Shown one piece after another: positions 34,907 through 49,900 of a stretch of 64,000 nt of DNA (positions are counted from its first letter, which is position 1; every line of letters starts with the position of its first letter). Below the pieces are notes generated by a model. The model ran no database searches and was not told where the DNA came from. It saw nothing but the letters and a program-made list of their open reading frames with translations. Source of the stretch: Panopea generosa (taxonomy: Eukaryota > Mollusca > Bivalvia > Adapedonta > Hiatellidae); assembly GCA_029582155.1 (NCBI GenBank), contig CM055903.1, positions 44,531,769-44,595,768 of the forward strand. Direction: 5' to 3'. The position numbers and the translations under genes were made by a program.

Positions 34907-37900
34907 TATAATCATCATCATCATCATCATCATAATCATCACTATCATAATCATCATCATTATCATCATTATCATAATCATCACCATCAGCATCACAACT
35001 GTTGCTGAGATTAACCACAATTCTGAGCACTTGTAAAACTGGTAAAAGCAAAGCACCATTAATAATAATGATTACTGTGTGTAGCTGCGGTGGACACAAG
35101 ATGCTGGAAAACAGAGACTTGAAAAGTACATGTTGATAATTCTGGATGAATTACCTGCACAGGTAATCGCTCAACATTGTATTCATTTATTTCGAGAAAG
35201 CCCTCTTTCCTGTCTGTAACTAGGTCAATTCATTTGGATGTGTTTCTTATTAAAATCTAAACAGCCATTACCTGAGCTGTGTATTCTAATATTCATTCAA
35301 GTTAATTTGTCAGCATTATTTATTGATACTCAAAATAGTGAAAATATCTGTCTGTCTGTCCATCCATACTTTTTATGGTGTTTTGAACAGAAAAACTGGT
35401 CTAAGTCTAAGGAACAGTCTCAAGATCATTTACCTACTTCTCTCCGCTAAGGTCATATGTTCGAGTCCCCAAAAACTTTATGCCAAAAAGTTTGCTAGTT
35501 ACTCAGAACTATTCTGAGGTCTTCCTCCACCAATAATACTAGATATGTCTGAATATAATTTGAAATGTGTTGAAAATGCTATTTAACCCAATACCAAAAA
35601 AAATGAGCAGGAAAAAAAGGGGCCTGCCAACGAGAAGAGTAAAAATAGACAGGATGTTAAAACCAATAACATTTAGCTATCAGCAGTGGTTAGTTTGACT
35701 GGGACATCTCAGCAGTGGTTAGTTTGACTAAGACATCTCAGCAGTGGTTAGTTTGAATGAGACATCTCAGCAGTGGTTAGTTTGACTGAGACATCTCAGC
35801 AGTGGTTAGTTTGACTTATATATCTCAACAGTGGTTAGTTTGACTTATTTATCTCAGCAGTGAATAGTTCAACTGAGACATCTCAGCAGTGGTTAGTTTG
35901 ACTGAGACATCTCAGCAGTGATTAGTTTGACTTATTTATCTCAGCAGTGAATAGTTTAACTGAGACATCTCAGCAGTGGTTAGTTCGACTGAGACATTTC
36001 AGCAGTGGTTAGTTCGACTGAGACATCTCAGCAGTGGTTAGTTTGACTGAGACATGTCAGCAGTGGTTAGTTCGACTGAGACATGTCAGCAGTGGTTAGT
36101 TCGACTGAGACATCTCAACAGTGGTTATTTGACTGAGACATGTCAGCAGTGGTTAGTTCGACTAAGACATCTCACTAGTGGTTAGTTTGACTGAGACATG
36201 TCAGCAGTGGTTAGTTTGACTGAGACATCTCAGCAGTGGTAAGTTTGACTGAGACATCTCAGCAGTGGTTAGTTTGACTGAAACATCTCAGCAGTGGTTA
36301 GTTTGACTGAGACATCTCAGCAGTGGTTAGTTTGACTGAGACATCTCAGCAGTGGTAAGTTTGACTGATACATCTCAGCAGTGGTTAGTTCGACTGAGAC
36401 ATCTCAGCAGTGGTTAGTTTGACTGAAACATCTCAGCAGTGGTTAGTTTGACTGAGACATTTCAGCAGTGGTTAGTTCGACTGAGACATCTCAGCAGTGG
36501 TTAGTTTGACTGAGACATTTCAGCAGTGGTTAGTTTGATTGAGACATCTCAGCAGTGGTTAGTTTGACTTATTTATCTCAGCAGTGAATAGTTCAACTAA
36601 GACATCTCAGCAGTGGTTAGTTTGACTGAGACATCTCAGCAGTGGTTAGTTTGACTTATTTATCTCAGCAGTGAATAGTTCAACTGAGACATCTCAGCAG
36701 TGGTTAGTTTGACTTATTTATCTCAGCAGTGAATAGTTCAACTGAAACATCTCAGCAGTGGTTAGTTTGACTGAGACATTTCAGTAGTGGCTAGTTCAAC
36801 TGAGACATCTCAGCAGTGGTTAGTTTGACTGAGACATTTCAGCAGTGGTTAGTTCGACTGAGACATCTCAGCAGTGGTTAGTTTGACTTATTTATCTCAG
36901 CAGTGAATAGTTCAACTGAGACATGTCAGCAGTGGTTAGTTTGACTGAGACATCTCAGCAGTGGTTCGTTTGACTGATATATCTTAGCAGTGGTTAGTTT
37001 GACTGAGACATGTCAGCAGTGGTTAGTTTGACTGAGACATCTCAGCAGTGGTTAGTTTGACTGAGACATCTCACTAGTGGTTAGTTTGACTGAGACATCT
37101 CACTAGTGGTTAGTTTGACTGAGACATCTCACTAGTGGTTAGTTTGACTGAGACATCTCAGCAGTGGTTAGTTTGACTGAGACATCTCAGCAGTGGTTAG
37201 TTTGACTTATTTATCTCAGCAGTGAATAGTTCAACTAAGACATCTCAGCAGTTGTTAGTTTGACTTATTTATCTCAGCAGTGAATAGTTCAACTGAGACA
37301 TCTCAGCAGTGGTTAGTTTGACTTATTTATCTCAGCAGTGAATAGTTCAACTGAAACATCTCAGCAGTGGTTAGTTTGACTGAGACATTTCAACAGTGGT
37401 TAGTTGGACTGAGACATCTCAGCAGTGGTTAGTTTGACTGAGACATCTCACTAGTGGTTAGTTTGACTGAGACATCTCAGCAGTGGTTAGTTTGACTTAT
37501 TTATCTCAGCAGTGAATAGTTCAACTAAGACATCTCAGCAGTGGTTAGTTTGACTTATTTATCTCAGCAGTGAATAGTTCAACTGAAACATCTCATCAGT
37601 GGTTAGTTTGACTGAGACATTTCAGCAGTGGTTAGTTGGACTGAGACATCTCAGCAGTGGTTAGTTTGACTGAGACATTTCAGCAGTGGTTAGTTGGATT
37701 GAGACATCTCAGCAGTGGTTAGTTTGACTTATTTATCTCAGCAGTGAATAGTTCAACTGAGACATCTCAGCAGTGGTTAGTTTGACTGAGACATCTCAGC
37801 AGTGGTTAGTTTGACTTATTTATCTCAGCAGTGAATAGTTCAACTGAGACATCTCAGCAGTGGTTAGTTTGACTGAGACATCTCAGCAGTGGTTAGTTTG

Positions 37901-40900
37901 ACTGATATATCTTAGCAGTGGTTAGTTTGACTGAGACATCTCACTAGTGGTTAGTTTGACTGAGACATCTCACTAGTGGTTAGTTTGACTGAGACATCTC
38001 AGCAGTGGTTAGTTTGACTGAGACATCTCACTAGTGGTTAGTTTGACTGAGACATCTCACTAGTGTTTAGTTTGACTGAGACATCTCAGCAGTGGTTAGT
38101 TTGACTGAGACATCTCAGCAGTGGTCACTTCGACTGAGACATCTCAGCAGTGGTTAGTTTGACTGAAACATCTCACTAGTGGTTAGTTTGACCGAGACAT
38201 GTGTCAGACAAAACAGCAATGCTGGGTGGAAGTCAGTTCCATTAAACAGTTGCATTAGGAAAAAAAGAGAATATGTTGCACCTGTGTGAGAAGTCATGAA
38301 GGAATAGGAAAGTTGGATCAGTAGCATTATTATAATAATCTGGTGATTCCGGGCACCATCACGGGAACTTGTGGGTAGTAAAATAATATATATTGTGTAT
38401 GTAATATTTTAGATATTTATTTGTTGGTTTCATGAAATTAATCATTCTTAATTGTTTTTGCCAGTCATTTGTGCAAAGCACTTTTTAACATTTCGTCTTT
38501 TATATATTAAACTTATTTTATCAATTGGATTTATTGTTGTTTTATAAATTTACTAGGCAAAAATCAAAATTGACCACCATGACATTATTTTTATGAGGGT
38601 TTAAACATTAAACTAGTAACTATTCAAAATCATCATAAATGTTTGTTTCAGATTCTAAAAAAATATCTGCAAACCAACAAATAAAATGGGTTTGGACTGT
38701 TTGGCTCATTAATTAGGTCTGCTATGTCCAGTATGCAGACTAAAAAAGCACATTATTTGAAATCACTGCACCATCATATATTTTGTGGCATATAGAAGTT
38801 TCTGTTACACCTTATCAGATAAAAGTATTTTTATTTGTTATCTTAAAGATTTAAAATATTTAAATATAATTATATTCAGAGTTGTCATATTTGAATTTAG
38901 AATGTATATTGGAAGTACTCTCTATATATTCATTGATTTGAGATTTGGAATATGTCATTGCCATTGCTTCAGTATATATTGCAATACACTTACTGCGTGT
39001 GAAAATACATTTTCAGAAAATTTCTAGAGGTATGATATAAAATGCATTAACCATTCATAGCAATGAACTGTTCATTTTGGTAATAATATGTTACAAGATA
39101 TGAATTTTTTTTTGGTTATTTACTTAAGTTATTATAGTTGAAATGTTTTAACCCTGGTTTTTGTTTCCTGTAACACTGATGGTTAACTTTTTCATTTAAA
39201 ATCACTCAAAATGGGATATAAATCTATTGTTTTAAGTGGGGGCAGTAGTGTAATGGATAGAGTGTTGGCCACTCACGCCAAAATTGTGGGTTTGATCCCC
39301 AGCTCGACCCGATGCATCTCATAAAACAACACTCAGTATTGGTTCTTCCCAGGAAGCAGACTGGATAGTAATTTAAATAAGCTCTTAGCTTTCATCGCAA
39401 TCGAGCTAAAATGAATTAGAATAAACTAAATCTATTTTTTTCTAGTCCAGTTCCCATTATCACCTATCAGTAATTGAAGTTGGCCAGTAAATTGGTTTCC
39501 TTATTGGCTGATGGTTAATGTTACCATTATATTGACTTGCAACTGTTAAAAAATGCTGATAAAGTGTGCAGTAACTTGTGATACAGTTACATTTATAACA
39601 ATGTATAATGACATACTGAATTGTGGATCCAGTATTTTCAGTCAGATGTGGAGCCAATTTCAGATTTTGTAAATCTCAGAATCTCAGATTATCGTCGCCT
39701 AACTCCAGGGGGTGGGTGGGTGTCAAATATTAACAGTTACTAAATATGTGTTTGTAGCAATAATCGGAACACTGTTGGCAACATTGAACAGTATAAATAA
39801 TTATATATTTGGGACAAACATTAGGTCATTATAAATTTATTGCTGGATTATCATCCAATTTTTTCTTAAAAAGGGACAGAGAGCAGATTTTATTTTTATT
39901 TTAAATTTTTTGAATGTTTTTTAAAAAATAAAAAATAAAAAAAAAATATGAAAATAAAAAGGGTCGCGGAGGCTTGAAAATTAGGTGTCAGACAAGGATA
40001 GTAATCTAGCAATTAATTTTTTATGGCCTTATATGGAATTTTAGTACTTGACACAGGGCTGGAAAATTCCACTTGTCATGACTAGTGAACACTTGGTCAG
40101 GAAAATAAGATTTAAGAAAATGACCTTAATATTTTTTTGATTTTAAGCATTCAATAAAAATGTTGGAAAGGGAGGACGAGTAGCTTTTATAAGAAATTTC
40201 AAGCCGTAGCTGTGACATATTCTCACAAGTTGTATTGAAATACCAGAATATTGTTGTAGTTATGCACCAGAAACTGGAATAAGGAAATGGTTTACTTTTG
40301 TTTTGTTATAAAATATTTATGACAGCAATATTAAAATACATATGAACAATCATGTTTTTTACTGCCATACTTCTTTGACAGGAGACAGTTCTTCCCACCA
40401 TAAAAACTTAAAAAAGAAGGGCGGATTTACTCTGAAACATCGTTATTTTGGTAATTTTGATGTGTATTGAATATATACTTGTATTTTGTGGTATACGACT
40501 GGGAGCACAGAAAGGGGTATTTTCACAAAAAGTTGGTTTTTTTACACATAATGTGTCTGTGGTATATAATTATTGTTACTATAAAATTGATTTGATTATT
40601 TTTTGTTTCTCTTTTTAATAAAAACATTTACTTAAATCTTAAAAACAAAACAACACTACTTGATAACAATAATTGCAAAACAAGTTTCGAGGTTAAGATT
40701 CACTATGTATGTGTATATAAATGTTGTTTTAAAATGTTTGCTTTCAGGTTATTTTCTTCACATAAAACCTAGGTAACTTGCATTGATTTATCTTGTTGTA
40801 AATCTTTGTTGTATGCGTACATGCATTTTATATGTTTTATTTATATGTGTTGGGATCTGTATACTTTAGCACACATATATATGTAAATGTCATTGTAGAG

Positions 40901-43900
40901 ATCAGTTAGTATTGTATTTGGGAATATTATAATTTATACTTCTTCAATCCATTTGTTCAGTAGTTTTAAAAATAACCAACTCAAGGTTAGTTCAATTGAA
41001 GGAGAATAGCGAGATCAGGTCACAGTTAAAGAGTTGTTTGTTTGCTGCATTTCCCTGCCTACCAATCAAAAATGCTGTCTACTCAAAACTTTTTTTCAGA
41101 TTTTGGAAACAGTATATATTTTTATTTCATTTGCATGTATGACACTTATCATATAGATACTCTTTTATGAAATAGAAAAAAAATTCCTCCTACATACCTA
41201 CCAAATTTAAAAAACCAGGATCGGAAGACAGCAAACAAATATTATTTTAATGTTGGCCTTACTGTGGCAATCTTTATCCCATATCTTTCAATTGCCTATA
41301 TATAGATATAGTTGAGAAAAAGGTGTTTACTTATTACCATGTGGGAGGGCTTTAGTCTACTTTGAACTTGCCTCTACTGCAATACTTAACCATGTATATT
41401 GATTTTGGCAACATGGAGTTTCAATTAAACTGGCTATTTTTATCACATTAATTAACTTAAAAATAATCAGTATGGGGAACTATGTTGATCTTTGAAAGGA
41501 AGGTCAATGGCTGCATTCTCTGAGAGTTCAACCTTATTTCTGCATTCAGTTTTAATATAAGTTGAAGTACTCTTATGTGCATTGATTGCAGATGTACAAA
41601 AATATTCTATGAGAGATTAAAGACCAGCGGGTACATAGATAATGATAGTGGTCATGTGTTAGAGCATCAGATCCTGGTGGGATGATGATCATGGGGTGGT
41701 GTGTTTGATCCTCCACCACGGTGGCTTCGATCCTCCACCACGGTGGGTTCGATCCTCCACCACAGTGGGTTCAATCCTCCACCACGGTGGGTTCGATCCT
41801 CCACCACGGCTATGTGTAGTGTAAGACATTTATCTGCATATGCTTAGCACTGGTTCTACCCAGATAGACTTCAAGCATGATTTGTCTTAGTTGTAAAAAT
41901 TTTTGTAAAATAACTTGAATAATAAAAAGATTATATATGATAGATAATAATAGATTTATTAAGAATATTTTTCACTTCTATAATTATATAAATCAAGGTT
42001 TTATCAAAAGAAATTGAAGAAACTGTACATGTTATCACCACTTTAAGGGTTCTTGTAAATTATAACTATGAATACAGTTTAATTATTCACTGTAGTGTTG
42101 TATAACTGTTCACTATATTATATGCATTATAATTCACTCCTTGTAAATTAACAAAATATTAAATTAAAATCATTTATTAGTTTAAGTGTAACTTGAGACA
42201 TATTTTTTATAAATACATCACATTGATATAAAACTTGATCCACAAAACTTGACTGTGGCATTAAAAATTCAACTTTGAATCAGAACCATTGTCTGTTTAA
42301 ATCAGTTTTAATCATCGTTACAAACAGTAAGTAAACAGAAAAGATGAAATAGCTGCCAAAATAGTGTTAATTAATTTATATTTGAGGCTTTAATGATTTA
42401 TTTTTTTATGTTAATTGATTTAAATTTGAGGAATTAATGATTTATATTTTATGTTAATTTATTTATATTTGAGGCTTTAATTGATTTATATTTGAAGATT
42501 AGTTGGTTTATATTTATATTTTATAAATTGATGTTAATTGATTTATATATGAGGTTTTAATGATTTATATTTGAAATCTTAATTGATTAAATTTGAGGTT
42601 AATTGATTTATATTTGGTGTTAATCAATTTGTATTTGGTGTTGTAGTTTTGTGTTAGTTGATCTATAAAATGCAGTTGTATAGTTACCTCTCTATTATTT
42701 TCACATTAGGTAAAATCTTCTTTAACAACAATGATAATATTTTAATATTGCACTCTTCATTCTTGATGAAAAGTAAAAAGGATGGAAATCTTCATATGTA
42801 TTTATTGTAGCTTTTTGTAGAATACAGGTCACGTAACTAAGGATTTATCTTTATCTTCACCATGACTATGTGGTGTGTCCTCTTTTAGCCAGGCACTTAT
42901 ATTACTACACCTTTCATAGCAAGTTCTAGGATCTTGACTTTGTGTTGAATCAAACAATGGCTAATAACAGGAAAATATCTACAATGGGGCATGTGAGTGA
43001 AGACAGTAGAGCTGTTTGCTTTTACTTATTTTCACACACAGTAGATCAATTCAGATTAGCTGATATACTATCATTGTACATGTTATATGCTCTGTGGTCA
43101 TTGAAAACTGGTTCAAATGACTGACTGGCTGAAAGAGCATTTACAATGTTTTGACTTATAGACCTACTTCCCATGGATAATCATTACAGTAACTACCAGC
43201 AGTCGTAACTTGAGGTGAAACTTTGTAATTTGTGATCTACTGAAACGAAAGAGTAAATAAAAGTGAAAAAGGCAGCTCATACACAGTTTTTCTCTAATTC
43301 TGAAGATTTAAGAAAAAAAGACATAAGCAACAAACTTGAACTTGTTGTTGTATGGTATTTGGCATAGTTTTCAACAATTTTCAGTCATATCACAAAATGG
43401 TGTCTACTTGCGACAGTATTCTATGTGCGCAGCCACACTAAAGTATATCATACCACAGAGATTGAACTCACAATCTTTCACATGCAAGGCGGGCACCCTA
43501 CCCCAAGACCATCTCTGCAGTTTGAATTTGATATGCAAGGCATAGTACAAGTACTCCACATTTATTTCACTGTTTTAGTATTTATCAATACAGGAAGAAA
43601 GTTCACCTCAGATTTGCTGAGGCTTATTAAAATTAAATGAATATTTATAAATCTGTTTACAACATATGATTAGGCCTAAAAATGATATACATTTGAAGTT
43701 ACAATTTTACATTTTTACAGGGAGAAACTATGAAGAGGGTGAGACACACTGACTTGTACCTATCCATCATAAATGTTTGATTGGTGTTAACCAAAAACCC
43801 TGTTTATATATGATACATATTTATATTATGATGTATAGCTTTTACCATATTATTGTTTATTCTCGTATACATTTTCAAGGCTTAGTTATAATCTGGGTAA

Positions 43901-46900
43901 GATTTTTCTATCCCAGCCCAGGGTCGAGATAAAATTCAAGAACTCACAAAAGTGGCATGTTTATCTGAAATCACATTATTTTCTCAGTTAAACTCTCATG
44001 ACTATTTACTTTGCATACCATTAAGATTTTTATATAATATTATATTTTTAAATCAGTACATTGATTTATCATATTTTGAGAATAGCGTGACGTCCTGCTA
44101 GCATACACATAATATTATGAGTGCATGAATTTTATTTTGACACTAAGTCTGACACTTGTAAAATGGAAAATATCAATTTCTTGTATGCAAGATTGATATT
44201 GAGCATATTTGTACAGTTGAGATGAGATGGTGATTTTTCAAACCTCACCATTACTGTTTTGATTATAATGAGGAACCAGAAACTAGGTTCCAAGATAACA
44301 ACAGGGAAATATCTCCATCTCATCCTGATACCCATATAATAGTCTTGTATTTAAACCTTATATTATCTCAACCATAATGTATTACTGAATGATAATGTAA
44401 TGTGTGTTATACAAGTGGACAATTTATTGAGCATGTGCTTTAAGTATAGAATGTTAGGTCACATGTCATATCAGTATTGATTTGATATAGTATGTTTTAA
44501 TTTAATTGCTTACACGTGTACACAAAGAAATTACTTAATAGATAATTATTGATTTGATCATTCGTAAAATGTCATGGTCTTTTCAATTTTGTTAGAAAAA
44601 TGCAGTCAATAGTATGTTGTAGTAATATATTAATGGAATTTATTCTGAAAATACATTTTATTCCCATACACAATTCAGAAAACAAAAATATTAAATGGTC
44701 AAATTCCTAAAAACTGCAGCATTTTCCATCAGATCAAAATGAAAGGTAGTACATCTTTTTGAATATGATCAAGATGCAGACTTAAAATAATTTCTAAATA
44801 ATAGTCATAATAATGAGAGTGCTCAATTTATTTTCCATGTTTGAATTTTCCCATAACTTAAAAAAAAACAAATTGTTTGACTTCACTGGTTTGAAACCTT
44901 CCCTTCACCTTTATATACTATAAAGACCTGTGATGTGTTAGTGATCAATATCTTGTATTTGTATTTTTGCTTCTACTACAACTGACATAATAATACTGGT
45001 TGTCTGCTCACTGTACTCCCCGTGGAAAAGCTGCTGTATTTGACAATCGAAATACAATCTGCAATCAATATTGTTTCCAGACCTGCTATTTTCTTTAGAC
45101 AAGCAAACGGTCTCTAAGTAAACACTGAATTGTATTTACTTAGACAAACAACACCAAGTGGCCAGTGGGTGGAGCAAGTCGCTCTCATGTCAGGTTAATT
45201 ACTCTGTGTTACTGAACATGTCAATGGTGATACGGCATTGACATAGTTATACTGGTAGGTTGGTTCAGATATATTGTATGTGGATGTGTGCCTGTGGGTA
45301 GGTGGGTGGTGATAATCAATTAAAGAAACTATTGGCAGTTACAACAAAGGAAAAAATATCTGACTTGGTAGTAACACAGCCTTTTTTACACAAAAAAAGA
45401 CATCTCAGCATCATTCATTCTAATCATCATAGCAGAACTCTGCTAGCTCTGTCAGCACATCTGACTTTCAATCCAGGGGTCATGAGTTTGAATCCCTGCC
45501 AGCCTACAGTCATCATGATGATTGATATACGACATTGTGGCTCATTGTCGTTCATCTCTCACTGCTGATTAAAGTGAGAAAGTTATTAGTTACTTGCTGA
45601 GATGGGTGTGCTTGCGTACTGGTTAACCTAGAATCCCAGGAAAGTTAGTGGGTTTTTTTTTTAAGTAAGATGCCAGGCCCGATTAGCTCAGTCGGTTACT
45701 CATCTGACTATCAATCCAGAAGTCGTGAGTTCGAATCCCCCACCAGGCAACAGTCTCCGTGATGATTGATATACAACATTGTGTCTTATTATCATTCTTC
45801 TCTCAACACTGATTCAAGTGGGAAAGTTATCAGTTACTTGCGGAGATGGGGTGTGCTTGAGTACTGGTAAATTCCAGGAAACAGTGGTTTGGTTAACTGA
45901 TCGTCTGTTAGCCCTCGATGGCATAAAAATGACGCTAAATATTAAATCAACTCAATCAATTTAAGTAAAATTATTGTGCATAAGTTTTTAGCTAGCACTC
46001 GTTAATCTTCACCAATATGTTGTTGCTTAACCCTTTACTCCATAGATACGCGTTTTCCCGCACCATTCACAGAAGGCCTTTGAAAACAGTGCAGGAAGAG
46101 TTCAGATTGCTCGTAACGCGGAATCTGAACACTTTCTGCACTGTTTTCCACTCTGTTAGTTAATATAAACATAATTCACCCATTGCTGATATGTGGTGAA
46201 TTAATGCTTTCAATATTATAGGTGTCAAAATGCATCTATATTAAGTAAAGGGTTTTCGCCAGTATGTTGTTGTTTAACATGAATACGATATGATGCCGAT
46301 TTAATAATGTATTGGTATCAGTTTTCAACAGTAACATCAATATTTATGCTCGGACAAAAAAAATTAATTTATGTATATACACGGAATATTCTTGAGTGCG
46401 AGGTAAATACTATAGACAATATCACATGCATCTTGTGTGTTGTAATGGATGTGTCTGTTTCTGTAGGCATGTTTAGTTTGTTTTTATAAACAAATTGTTA
46501 TTGAATGTATACATATGTAATCAAATAAGGTTGAACACTTTACAAATATATCAACACTTTGTACTGTATTATAAGAAGGTTTGCGTGAAACACATTTTGA
46601 TATTTTAGAGCACAAGGTTATGGGGAGTTTTTTTTTTAATTCTTGAGATGTAAAAGTAACAAAAGGTTTTAAGCAACCACTTGTCTTAAGCAGTCACATT
46701 TGCAATTTCTCATTTTTATGCTTTTAAAGCAAATTAAACTGTATTAAGCAACAACCTGTCTTAAAAGGCCACTGTTGCTCCTTGACTGGCTGCTCATTAA
46801 GACAGGTTTGTTTATGTTCACATTTGAGGATCCAGCAGATGGTGCATCTGGAAATACAAATGTATTAATCTCCCTCATCCTGCTTCTGAATTAAAAAAAC

Positions 46901-49900
46901 AACAACATAATATGCAATGGTTTATAGTAAGTCGTGCCCCTGTGACATTTTTTATCTGCCCATGTTTAATATGATGTCAAAAAAAAAAAAAAAAAAAAAA
47001 AAATATTACAGGTACCTTTCCTTTTCTTTGTGATTTTGTTTGGGCCAGGGCATTAAAATCATAGGAATGCAAACGTACAAAGTTTCCTTCTTTCTCTATA
47101 TCTACCATAGTTACAATAGAGCAGTGATTGGTCCTTGAAATATTCTGTTGTACATACTTCTATCTGAGCAGCAATATTTGAACAATTACAAACTGTTGAT
47201 TACTGCTGGATTAAACATATGAATATAACACATTGCTGTCTCGCAGGATAATATCTAGAGATGAAAATTATATTTTCATAAACATAGGATAGGTGATTTT
47301 GAGGTTTTTTATCCTCCACCTTGGCTTTGTGTATTGTCTCTGAGTAAAACGCTTCATCCTCATAATGGTATGCTTGATATCGGTTCAACCCAGGAAGACT
47401 TTGAGCATGATTTTTCTAAGTTGTAAGAACTTGTTTCGCAATCAAAGTATTTTTTAATAAATAAGTTTAAGTTTGAGGTTTTTAGTCCCTCTATCAAACA
47501 ATCCTTGGTGAAACTGCTGAGTTGGACACTTTGGATTCACTCATAATACATTCATATATCATAAAGCACATACAGATTTGATAATAAATTCAGAGAAAAG
47601 GTACATGTATTTTATTTATTTGTCCATATTCAATACTGTGTTCACGCTATATAGTGCCCAGACTTTTTACCATTATAGACATGTTTAAACTTTAAATAAT
47701 GCTTTACATATTAACCTGGCATGAACTGAGGCACAGTTTCAGATTTATGAAAAATGGAAATGCTGGTTGATTGTACAATTTTAATTACTTAATTGATTTT
47801 TCTAGTTGTTCTCAAAGATGAACTTCCAGTTACTTATTAAAATATACTTTTTTTCCAGTTCGTCGAGCATTGCAGTTTCCAAAATATGAATATCGATTGA
47901 TCATGAACATTGTCTACGCACCAAAATACAATTGCTATTTTGCCCTAGGGAAAGACTTTTCTGTCAAGGTAATACATGTAGATGTCAGTTTTGCAAGGAT
48001 TTAAAAAGAAAAAGTGTATTGCACTGTTATTTCTGTGGCGCCCGATTATTATGTGAGTTCTGTTCATGTAACTGTTATAATTTAAAAGCTCGTTATAAGG
48101 ATAATCATAATAAAATTTATTTACTTCTAAAATCAGATGGCACTCTTTACAAACTTCCTGGATTTGAACATGTTTTTGGTGTGACTAAATTTTATAATAC
48201 AAGTGATTAATGTATATTGGACCAGATAATATTATGTCTGTTTTTAGTCCAAGGTCTGCATGCTGGCCCCAGCCCAAGGCTCTGATGGGTTACTGTGACA
48301 CAGATTGGCATAGTCATACTTATATCTGTTATATCTTACTTAATACATATATTATTATCTAATTTACATAAGTGTTTGTGTTTTATTGGAGATACAATGG
48401 TATCCATGCTTAATACAACTCAAACTATCAGGGATGTTACTGTAAAGTGTGACAAATTAGGCACTTACTCAGGGGGAATGCGTGGGAAACAGAATCTCTC
48501 TTCAATTGATGGGGGTGTGGGAGGTTCCAATTGGATATTTATTAGAAATAGAAGTACTTTTATGCGTCATTGGGTTAAAACACATATGCGATGGTTTTGA
48601 CCCTACCCCCAGTCCATCTCCTGCCAAATTTGATTGCTTCTATGGACGTTTTAGCCTCTTTATTTTTTTAGACTTTGATCTAAAATGTTACTCAGTAGAG
48701 TATTTGAGTATACCATGCTACACACCTGACTATTGAGATGGAATATGAAAATATGATGGCAGATAGACTGGTAGCTGGCAAGGTCATGTCAAAATCATGA
48801 CCTTTTGTAATATATGGCATGTAGATTTTGAAATGTAATGAATGCTGTAATGAATGCTGACTGTAATTTGACTTATACAATTCCTTTTAATTTTTCATCT
48901 GTTGGTAAAATTAAAATTTGTTTCCTAAAAAAAATTATGGGAAATTTCCAAGACAGCTTGAACCTACAGGTATATGAAACAATTTAAAACTGTTTAGACT
49001 TAATACATGTATAAAACTACTGTATATAAACTATTGAATGTATATAACTGTCCAAAACTAAGTATATTTTGTTTTTGCAGGTGCTGAATCGTGATTTTGA
49101 GGAGACTTGCTCTGTGCATACAGATATGAGGTCTGTCTTGTATATACTGTTTAACCCAATTAGAGATGAGCTGATTACAGGTGGAGTTGGTGGTATCAAG
49201 GTAGTGTAGCCATGTATGCTGTGTGTACATGCACATCATAGGATTCTTTTTTTCTTAATGTTTATATTGAACTTTTGTACAGTTCTGTGGCTCATATTTA
49301 ACGAAAGTCTACCCATATACTACCTTAAAACAATCCAATGTCATCCAAACTAAGCAGGGCAGTAGTGCAGTGGAAAGAGTGTTGGTCGTTCACACTTGAG
49401 GTTGCAGGTTCAGCTGTAAGCTCAATCCATTGTCCTCTCAAAAAACACTCGGTTCCCTTTTTATCCAGGAAACGGACTCAAGAAACATTAATATATTGTA
49501 ACATATAAGGCTGGGCCTGATTAGCTCAGTTGATTACGCATCAATCTAGGGGTCGTGAGTTCAAATCCCCGCCCGGCAACAGTCTCCGTGATGATTGATA
49601 TACGGCATTGTGTCTCATTATCATTTGTGGGGTGTACTCGAGTACTGGTTAATCCCAGGAAACAGTGGATAGGTTAACTGATCGTCTGTTAGCCCTCGAT
49701 GGCATAAAAATTACACTAAATATTCAATCAATCAATCAATGTAACATATAAGCTCTTAGCTTACTTCACAATCAAGCTAAAATGAATTACGAGTAGTATA
49801 AACCCAAAACTTTTTGAAATGATCCAATCTTTTCACCTGTAATCCAAATAAAAATGGTATGCATTTTAATTATCAAATAGGCACAGGCTGATAAATTTGG

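Larger units (their letters stand above)
38206..41640. other. Intron 2 of the WD40 gene, middle part
   Basis: AT-rich with a family-C SINE (39237-39425) and a degraded TIR element (41041-41255). No exon with suitable phase and splice signals seen. Confidence 0.4.

Noticed and set aside
33785-35059. Open frames rich in Met, Ile, His or Asp
   Set aside because: They are translations of ATC-triplet microsatellites in various frames.
35680-38205. Regular short repeats resembling a CRISPR array
   Set aside because: The 29-bp units are contiguous, with no unique spacers, in an animal intron; it is a minisatellite.
45673-45760. A tRNA gene (A and B boxes clear)
   Set aside because: No closing acceptor stem, and the sequence continues into a body shared with other SINE copies.
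47932-48210. Cys-rich open frame as a zinc-finger protein
   Set aside because: It overlaps exon 3 in another frame and runs into the intron; cysteine spacing fits no known finger and there is no start context.
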